Of a stretch of DNA of 64,000 bases, positions 23,143 to 64,000 are shown in pieces. The DNA lies in contig CM053334.1 of the NCBI GenBank assembly GCA_028583605.1, positions 19,673,118 to 19,737,117 on the forward strand, read 5' to 3'. This DNA comes from Dastarcus helophoroides (Eukaryota > Arthropoda > Insecta > Coleoptera > Bothrideridae). Position 1 is the first letter of the stretch; each line of letters starts with the position of its first letter. The notes below the pieces were generated by a model that did not search any database, was not told the origin of the DNA, and worked only from the letters and a program-made list of their open reading frames with translations. Made by a program: the position numbers and the translations under genes.

Positions 23143-23394
23143 AAATATTGAGTTTTGTTCTCCAAATTTAAGTTTTTTTGTTTTGTTTTTCGCAATTCCG
23201 ACTTTTTGTCGCATTTTTGATATTAAAGGAACATTTTGTGAATAAAACCAAAATTTACCAAAAATACTTATTGAAAAAAAACCAAGTTTTTAGAAATGAA
23301 TGAATTATTAATAAGTTCAATGTTTTATTTTGTAAAAGAAAATAATCGGAATACAAGCGCTGGAAAGTGTCAACGAAAAATATTTGGTTAAAGC

Positions 23395-23908
23395 CAGAGA
23401 CTAAATAGACTGAACGTTTCAATCTCGTAACATGTGAACAGCTGAATGTAAAACCCGGGGAAGTGTGCTGCATCCCACTACTCTTTGACATGGCCCGATT
23501 AAGTATTTATAAATACGAAACTTGCCGCGTAACGGTTCTAACGATTTAGATATGGAACTTTGGAATTAGGGGCTTTTGGGCCAAAAGGATAAGTGCTTTT
23601 TGGTATAAGTTCGGGAGAACTATTTTCAAAGACATCTTGGTTTAATAGTAAATAATTCTCTTTCAATACGCGACGCCTGTGTAAAACTTCTAATTTTCCT
23701 TCACTAATGGGTTCACTGCGGTTTCGACAATGTTCCACAATACACTTCCCCATATTTACAGCCCATTTTCTAAAAAAAAAACGATGCTATCTTCGCGAAG
23801 GTCTGTCAAATAAGAGAGGCGTTGTGAGCAAGGCGGAGCTAGGCTTTTCGCCAGGTTTTCAGCTGGCTTCACCGCTTATCGTGTTACGTTGAGTCTATTT
23901 AGTCTCTG
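23395..23908. mobile_element. hAT-type MITE (514 bp) with 8-bp target duplication
   Basis: The termini are CAGAGACTAAATAGACT and its complement AGTCTATTTAGTCTCTG. The element is flanked by a perfect 8-bp direct repeat GTTAAAGC (23387-23394 and 23909-23916). An 8-bp duplication with CAGAG-type ends is the hallmark of hAT transposons such as hobo and Hermes. The terminal similarity runs about 23 bp and then becomes patchy. No hAT transposase is present. Confidence 0.85.
23538..23753 (-). CDS. 71-codon frame inside the hAT MITE, unrecognised
   Basis: It starts at an ATG on the minus strand and encodes a Cys/basic-rich beginning with the pattern K-C-x4-C-R-N-R-S. That resembles the first zinc ligands of a THAP domain, but the expected following histidine/proline motifs are absent and the frame is short. 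It may be a remnant of the parent transposon or a captured exon, or chance. No promoter or partner exons were seen. Confidence 0.2.
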   Translation of the reverse strand: MGKCIVEHCRNRSEPISEGKLEVLHRRRVLKENYLLLNQDVFENSSPELIPKSTYPFGPKAPNSKVPYLNR

Positions 23909-23916
23909 GTTAAAGC

Positions 23917-24344
23917 ATGTATTTAATACTTGCCTATTCTCTCCGAAAGCAACATCTGTCTGCATGGTAAAGGATAAAGTTAGGCACGTGTATGGAGATC
24001 GCGAGTCCGCGCAGGCGTCACTTTGATATTTCCACGCACTGATTCCGAACGCATTGGGAATTATTTCCGTAGAGAACCCCAGTCAAATGGAGTAGAAAAA
24101 GAGATAATGGAAGCACGTAAAACGCGGAGCCACAGATGCGCGCAGCTGTCAATATAGAAATATTAAATATATGTCAGTTGGCGACCCTGCCGCCACAGCC
24201 AACTGTGGCATTGTGGGTAAGCGTCGGTTTAAATTCAAATTGTTGGGTTACGGCGAACAGTCGCTAGTTTCTTTCGATTTATCCGCGACCGATTATTTTT
24301 AAAGTTACCGAGTTAGTTGTTTGTGTTGTTGCAGTGAAATCGCA
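23917..24344 (+). promoter_or_regulatory. Upstream region and probable 5' UTR of the ZF gene
   Basis: This is GC-richer than its surroundings. It contains CAGTCGC (near 24259), where transcription could start, and TTGTTGCAG just before the coding exon, which may be a splice acceptor. The start codon context is CGCAATGG. No TATA box was seen at a sensible distance. Confidence 0.35.
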
Positions 24345-57551
<33,207 letters not shown>

Positions 57552-57639
57552 GTAAGTGATTTTTGAATTTGTCGCATTTCGTTTTGGAATTAATCAGTTA
57601 ACACAAAAGGCGGTAAAATTTCGAAAATTTGAAAGGATG

Positions 57640-58230
57640 AGATATCCGCAACCATCCATTTCCTCGAGTTTTAAAAATGTTGACCCAGCTTAGTTCCTTA
57701 CAAATACTTTGGTAACTAACAGGAAAGCGTTGCCGCTTTTGAGAGCTCTAAAGGAAGAAGAACCATCAGCCATCGACTGCCTCTACTTTCAGAAGCTTTA
57801 TTTGTCTAAACTCGAGAGGAAGAGATAACTGGTCTCTAGTCCAGAGCTCTAAAAGATAAAAAATCCCAATCAAGTATTTCCTCTAATTTCAAAAATTTTG
57901 AACTAGCTTAGTTCCTTACAAATACTTTAGAAACTGACAGGAAAGTTTTGACTCTTTTTTTTCGAGAGCTCTAAAGAAAGAAGAACCATCAGTCATCGAC
58001 TGCCTCTACTTTAAGAAGCTTTAAATGTCTAAACTCGAGAGGAAGAGACAACTGGTCTCTATTCTCGAGAGGAATAGACAAACATGTTACTCTGGTCCAG
58101 AGCTCTAAAGGATGAGAAATCCCCAACAATCCATTTCCTCGAGTTTCAAAAATGTTGACCCAGCTTAGTTCCTTAAAATACTTTGGAAACTAACAGGAAG
58201 GCGTTGCCTCTTTTGAGAGCTCTAAAGTAA
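57640..58230. repeat. Satellite array resumes after ZF exon 8
   Basis: Two to three more monomers of the same ~225-bp family, directly after the exon and about 80 bp of unique intron. Confidence 0.92.
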
Positions 58231-60940
58231 GAAGAACCAGAGAAAACGAGAAATTTCGAGAAAAACTCGAAATATGGGAAAAACTTGGTAGAAAAATTTG
58301 TTAAAAATCAAATTTTCACGAAAAAGAAAAACCTCAAAGTCAAAACTGTGAAAAGCTCCAAGAAGAAAAATTTCTTTTAGAGAAAAATTTCGAAATTTTC
58401 TATAAACAATTTTAGAAAAATGAAGTTTAGTGGAAGTTGATTTTTCGAAAAAAATATACAATTTTGAGTAAAAAGGTTTGAGAAAAAGCTCCAAATTTCT
58501 ATGAACAAATATTTTTAGAATAAATCGAAATTTCGCCAAAGAAATTAAAATTTTGGAAAAAACTGGATAAGCTATAAAAAAATGTTTAGAAAAATGAAAT
58601 TCTGGCGAATCAGACGTAAGTCAAGTTTTCGCAAAAAAAGGAAAATGTTGAAAAAAGGCGAAATTTTGTGAAACAGCTTCAAAATTTGATGAAACAAAAT
58701 TTTTTAGGAAAAAATCGAAATTTCGCCAAAGAAATCAAAACATTTTTGAGAAATAGCTTTCGATGTAAAACATTTTAGAAAAATGGCATTTTATTGAAGT
58801 CGAATTTTCGCGAAAAGACAAAATTTTAAGAAAAAAAATTGAAATTTAACGAAAAAGCTCCAAATTTCTAGAAACAATTTTTTTAGAGAAAATCGACGAA
58901 ATCAAAGTTTCGAAAAAAAGCTCTAAATTCCTTTAAAATTTGTAAAAAGACGACATTTTATCAAAGTCGAATTTCGCAAAAAATACGAAATTTCAAGAAA
59001 ACAGTTAAAATTTTGATAAAAAAGCTCGAAATATCTAAACAAATTGTTTTAGAGAAAAATGGAAATTTCGTAACAAAATCAAAGTTTCGAAAAACAACTC
59101 TAAAGTTGTAGGAAAAATTTTTAGAAAAATAAAATTATGTTGAAGTCGAATTTCCAGAAAAATACGAAATTCAATTTTCGTCGAAATCGGTTCAGTAATT
59201 GAACCGGGAAGCGTACGCAACCGGGAAAAGGCATCAGACAGACGACAAACACAACTTCTTATTTTATTTTGGATTTAATAAGTTAACACAAAAGGGACTG
59301 AAATTTCGAAAATTTGAATTTTTTTAGAAAAAAGAAGAAATTTTGAGAAAACGAGACATTTCGAGAAAAACTCGAAATTTGGAAAAAACTTGATAGAAAA
59401 ATTTGTTAAAAATAAGTTAAATTAAAATCGGTTCAGTAATTGAACTAGTAAAGGCATCAAACAGACAGACAGACAAACACAATTTCGTATTTTATTAGTT
59501 AAAATGAGTGGTAATTCAAGCCTAGGGATCCCCAGATCAAGGTGCGTCTGGCTTCCCACACGTCATCGCTTGAAAGGGTGGTAAATTAGGGATCGCCCCG
59601 GGCGGCAAAGCTGTAGATACGCCATTGCCATTATGACGTAATCGACTGGCCATTAATGAATCACCCCTGTATATAGTGGCTTGGTAATATTTTCATAAAC
59701 AAAAAGAATGTTGGATTTATTCAGCACTAAACAATTTCGATGACAAATAGTTGAGGTAAAACATAACAATCTAATCGTAAGGTAACAATTGTGCGACAAT
59801 ACCAATGTACGTGATTATCCGAGCGCGTGAAATGGCTGAAAGATTAAGCTGCTAACCAACTCGTTTTCGTCTTCGTTTCGAGGGACTATACGTCGTTCCT
59901 TCACCCCACGTTATCGACATAACGGAGCACCCCTAAAAACGATTCGAAACATCGTAGTTTTTGATGACGGGCAGGGTCGGGGTCGGTCGGTCATAACGTG
60001 CCTGCTTACAGGCACGTAGTTGGGAAATTCGATGAAAGATTACCGATTTTTGTTTACGGACGATTTTAGCTGAAAGTGCGGTATGGTTTTTATCGTTTGA
60101 TGAAATTACTCGAACTTGGCGAGTGTGCTCAAGATTATTTGTAAGTTTGAAGTTCCCCAATAAGATTTTCTTTCATTTCAATTTGTCTTATCTTATTCAG
60201 TAATTTTAACTTTCATTATCGATTTCGTAAGATTTATTTTGCTGAAAAGTATGTAATTGGTTGCGTCGTGGTTTTTCTTCAGTTTTAAATTCCTGAAAAA
60301 GTAGAAAATATCTCATTTGTTTAATCCAATCAAAGGTGAAATGGACAACTCTCGTGATGTACTATTTAGTAGCATAACTCTTAAGTAATCCGAGATTCAA
60401 GTTTGTATTATGAATGTATTTTTTATTAACATTTTTATTTTAGAACTATTTGTAAAAATCTGTTGATGATTTTATTTTGCTTCAAGTTAATTACATTTGA
60501 AAACAATCTGTTTCAGTTTCAGAAACCTGAAACAATTCTTATTCAGGCAGAAATGGAAACCAAATTCCGACGTTATCGATCTGATTCAGTATTTTTTCAA
60601 AAATACTAAATTCCGTTGCTTAAAAATTTTGATTTTTTGGCGAAATTACTGGTTTTTTTTCTTCAATTTTTTACCCCAAAAGGGCTATATTTTTGAGAAA
60701 CAACTGAGGTTTTTATAATTTTGTATAAAAATCACAAAAGATGCCTAAAAGTTCGAGAAAAAACCTGAAATTTTGAAAACATTTCCGAACTTTTGGAAAA
60801 AAAATCGTCGAAGTTTCGCAAATCAAAGAAATTTCGAGAAAAAAGTCCAAACTTTGTAAAAAAGCTCCAAATTTCTATAAACAAAATGTGTTAGGAGAAA
60901 AAACGAAATTTCTGTTGTTCTTTTTTTTTCGAAAAGTATA
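58231..60940. other. AT-rich repeats and short unique stretch
   Basis: 58240-59480 and 60720-60930 are GAAATTTTGAGAAAAA-type low-complexity repeats. A block containing CGGTTCAGTAATTGAAC, GCATCA and AGACAGACAAACAC occurs twice (59184-59265 and 59428-59490) and may be the 3' end of an old retroelement. 59500-60200 is more complex and GC-richer, but I see no exon there. Confidence 0.5.
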
Positions 60941-61363
60941 CAGGGTGTTACAAAAGTCCGGGCCGCTACTTCAGGAGCATATTCTACACATTAAAATATG
61001 AAAAATGTTGAAATACATTTTTTTCTTTAAATTGCCTCCTAACGGAGATATGACCATTTAAAGATGGCGCCCCTAAAGTGGTTTTTTTACTACAAAAAGT
61101 TAACGGTTAGTAGCAAAGTCATGAAATTGGGCAAGCAGTTAAAGAATTGGATTAGGCATATTCTCATGTAACATATTTTTTAAATAAGCAGTAGCGTGGT
61201 GTGTAGGGGGTTGCCCGCGATTATTTTTTGCCGTAACTTTTTTGTATTGCAATATTTCGACACAAAAGTGTCATAATCGTAAAAAGCAACATTTTTTATA
61301 CAAAAAAGGTACTTTTTCTCAAAGTCGCTAAAAGTAACCGTTTCCGAGAAAAAAGCGTTTAAA
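60941..61363. repeat. Left terminal inverted repeat of the DD41D element
   Basis: About 423 bp matching the right repeat in reverse complement. It runs from CAGGGTGTTACAAAAG to GCGTTTAAA. Confidence 0.92.
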
Positions 61364-61463
61364 CAAAATTGTTGCATTTATTAGAATTCGTTTTGCAAAT
61401 TTCTAATTTATCCACTACTAACTGCATTGATATAAAAATAGTAAAAAATTGAGAAAAAAAAAA

Positions 61464-62533
61464 TCAAAGCAAGTGTTCGAAATTACTGCCCCCTGCAGCA
61501 AGACATTGCTCGGCTCGTCTTCTAAGGGAACTCCTTACTCTTTCGCAAATGCCTGGTGTATTGTGAATCTGGTTGAACCCATTTTCAATTCGTTCACGAA
61601 GATCATTGATATTGTCAACTGGTGTGGAGTAGACGATCTGCTTTAGATGTCCCCATAAGTAGAAATCGAGTGGGTTGAGGTCAGGAGACCTAGCTGGCCA
61701 TGGTATCGGACCTCCTCGACCTATCCATCGTTGATGATAGTTGTTATTCAAAAATTCCCTAGCAACTGCACTAAAATGGGCAGGTGCCACATCGTGCATT
61801 ATCCACATTCGCTGTCTTGTTATGAGTGGAACATTTTCAAGTAACACGGGTAACTCTGTTTGCAAACAATGTCTATATGATGCTCCCGTTAACCTATGAG
61901 GTAAAAAAACGGTCCAATTATAGAGTCCCCTATTATTCCTCCCCAAATGTTAAGTGAAAAATGTTGCTGATGTCTCGACTGAATAACTGCATTGGGATTT
62001 TCAACTTGCCACTGATGCATGTTGTGAAAGTTAACTATCCCGTTTCTGGTAAAACCCGCTTCGTCCGTAAATAATATGAGCGATGGAAAGTTCTCATTTT
62101 CAGCGATCTTATGCAATAGCCAGTTGCAAAATTCTATTCTTGGAGGATAATCAGCAGCAAGTAACCCTTGCACTCTTTGAAAATGATAGGGGTAAAATTG
62201 GTAAAATTTCAAAATTCGCCAGATAGTTACGTGATTTACTCCTTCGGCTAAAGCAAGTTGTCTAGTGCTGACACATGGATCTTCTTCAACTCGCTGAAGC
62301 ACACGCTCTTCTAAATTAGCAACTTCTGCGTTTGGCCTTCCAACACGTTCGCCTTTGAAAACAAAATTTCCTGTTTCACATAAACGAGCATGAATTTTCT
62401 GGAACAATTTTTCTCCTGGTAGGTGTCTATTAGGAAAACGTTCAGCATAAAGCCGTCTTGCTTCAGCACGATTACAATTTGCAAGCCCGTACATTAAATG
62501 CATATCGGCCATTTCTTGATTTGAATAGTCCAT
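61464..62533 (-). pseudogene. DD41D transposase, broken by one frameshift
   Basis: The ATG at 62533 begins MDYSNQEMADMHLMYGLANC, an N-terminal helix-turn-helix block that resembles, from memory, the insect domain catalogued as DUF4817. A second HTH (TRQLALAEGVNHVTIWRIL, about 90-108), a GRP hook (about 65) and the DDE core follow. Catalytic residues: D157 in LFTDEAGF, D in MHDVAPAH, and D in SPDLNPLDFYLWG, with 41 residues between the last two (DD41D, as reported for rosa/Visitor-type mariners). The frame breaks at an A run (61903-61909 on the + strand), where one base appears missing. Both halves are otherwise intact, about 350 aa together. As written it is inactive, but a sequencing error in the run would explain it. 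Confidence 0.9.
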
Positions 62534-62750
62534 TTTATCAAAATAATGAAAAGTTAAAAAACTACTACACTTACTATTGACAACAAAAACTGCTAAAGTT
62601 TACAGCTTACGACCAAATTTTATCAGTGACACAACGTCAATCTCTGGCAGATATTGTCAAGTACAATTGTTTTCTTTACGATCAGTTTGCATGACCAACT
62701 TATTTTTTCTTATACAAATTAGTTAGAATTTCGAAGACGGGATAGGATTA

Positions 62751-63173
62751 TTTAAACGCCTTTTTCTCGGAAACGGTTACTTTTAGCGACTTTGAGAAAG
62801 AGTACCTTTTTTGTATAAAAAATGTTGCTTTTTACGATTATGGCACTTTTGTGTCGAAATATTGCAATACAAAAAAGTTACGGCAAAAAATAGTCGCGGG
62901 CAACCCCCTACACACCACGCTACTGCTTATTTAAAAAATATGTTACATGAGAATATGCCTAATCCAATTCTTTAACTGCTTGCCCAATTTCATGACTTTG
63001 CTACTAACCGTTAACTTTTTGTAGTGAAAAAACCACTTTAGGGGCGCCATCTTTAAATGGTCATATCTCCGTTAGGAGGCAATTTAAAGAAAAAAATGTA
63101 TTTCAACATTTTTCATATTTTAATGTGTAGAATATGCTCCTGAAGTAGCGGCCCGGACTTTTGTAACACCCTG
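62751..63173. repeat. Right terminal inverted repeat of the DD41D element
   Basis: Inverse copy of 60941-61363. Differences include one C/T in the GCGA(C/T)TATT string and one in GTG(C/T)CATAAT. Confidence 0.92.
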
Positions 63174-64000
63174 TATTTTGGATAAAAATCTGATGTCTTT
63201 ACAGTTTTGTAAAAAAATACAAAAAAAGCTTGAAATTTTGAGCAAAACTGAAAATTTTAAGAAAAAACTGGAAATTTTGAGAAAAAACAGGAAATTTTGA
63301 GAACATTTATGAAATATTTGAGAAACTCGTACTTTTGAAAAAATAAAAAACGTTTTTGAAAAGAAGTCGAATTTTCGCGAAAAACAATTTGAGAAACAAA
63401 TCGAAACTTTGTAAAAAGCTTCAAATTTCTATAAACAAAATATTTTGGAGAAAAAAACGAAATCTCTGGTTTTTTTTTTCGAAGAGTAAATTTTTTGAGA
63501 AAAATGTGACATTTTTTTTAATTTTGAAACAATCACTAAAGCCGAAATTTGGAAAAAGTTTTGAAAAAAAAACTCGAAGCTTTGTAAAAGGCTATCTTTA
63601 AATAGTTCGTATTTTCTCGAAATTTGGATTTTCTAGAAACTTCGACAAAAAGCCAAAATTATAACTTTCCCAAATTTTGAGTTGTTAGTCATTTTCGAAA
63701 GTTTTGACTTTTTTGAAAACTTCAATTCCAAAGTTTCGACTTGTTTTATTTTCGAAATAAAATAAATATTTCAATTTTAATTTGTTTTGAAAAATTTAAT
63801 TTTTTTGACGATTTCGTCGAAATCGTCAAGATTTCGATTTCAAAATTTCGACTTTTTCTCTAAATTTGAACTTCTTCTAAATTTTGGCTTTACTTAGAAA
63901 AAAATCTAGTTTTTTAATATTGACTTCTTCAAAAATGTTGACTTTTTTTGGAAATTTGTTCCATTTTTTGAAAATGTTCACTGTGTGAAAATTTCGCCTC
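63174..64000. other. AT-rich low-complexity DNA to window end
   Basis: GAAATTTTGAGAAAAA-type repeats switch orientation near 63650 to TTTCGACTTTTT type. The frame at 63356-63601 is chance. Confidence 0.55.

Larger units (their letters stand above)
60941..63173. mobile_element. Tc1/mariner-superfamily DD41D transposon (2,233 bp)
   Basis: Complete element with TA on both sides (60939-60940 and 63174-63175). Ends CAGGGTGTTACAAAAGTCCG and its complement. Terminal inverted repeats are about 423 bp long and differ at only about five positions, so the insertion is young. One transposase gene lies on the minus strand, disrupted by a 1-nt shift. It sits within AT-rich repeat, probably in a ZF intron or just downstream. 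Confidence 0.95.

Overview
The window is nuclear DNA from an animal, most likely an insect. The evidence is AT-rich sequence, spliceosomal introns with GTAAGT-type donors, an HMGA-like AT-hook gene, large C2H2 zinc-finger exons, and transposons typical of arthropods (a DD41D Tc1/mariner element, hAT-like and pogo-like MITEs). I cannot fix the order from sequence alone. Most of the window is intron or intergenic DNA packed with tandem repeats. Coding sequence is about 11 kb in three gene models, all on the + strand, plus one transposase on the - strand.

Region by region. 0.8-8.3 kb: a small HMGA-like gene with a likely promoter and 5' UTR exon near 0.8 kb, a 6.5 kb first intron filled by an AT-rich higher-order repeat, and three coding exons at 7461-7978. 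8.3-24.2 kb: no supported gene. It holds AT-rich repeats, a foldback element (about 9.76-10.99 kb), a 1.27 kb direct duplication (11.06-14.23 kb) whose second copy carries a TA-flanked insertion, a CpG-richer block with a 208-bp triplication containing RFX X-box-like sites (17.55-18.17 kb), a roughly 620-bp TTCC microsatellite (20.56-21.18 kb), a near-perfect 52-bp hairpin (23.02-23.14 kb), and a hAT-type MITE with an 8-bp target duplication (23.40-23.91 kb).

24.3-57.6 kb: a very large gene, called here ZF. It encodes at least about 2,850 residues: a short conserved-looking N-terminal domain, a long disordered K/E/S-rich middle, and about a dozen C2H2-type fingers. Its second intron (25.8-40.2 kb) appears to contain a second same-strand gene, called here N (four exons, 26886-39319, about 696 aa), with its own ATG, stop codon and poly(A) signals. 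Exon phases fit for both models. A roughly 225-bp satellite array fills the intron between the last two visible ZF exons (51.1-57.2 kb), resumes after the last exon, and shows a 1,389-bp higher-order repeat. 58-64 kb: AT-rich repeats and a 2,233-bp DD41D Tc1/mariner element with 423-bp terminal inverted repeats.

A striking property is that the long exons of ZF and N can be read only with about 20 single-base frame changes. By my hand count 19 are +1 (one extra base) and one is -1. At three sites the local sequence points to a surplus homopolymer or repeat base upstream of the stop. An insertion-biased assembly is therefore the simplest explanation, but the bias and clustering deserve a check against reads and RNA. 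Frame assignments, splice sites and repeat periods were worked out by eye. No homology search was possible, so neither ZF nor N could be named.
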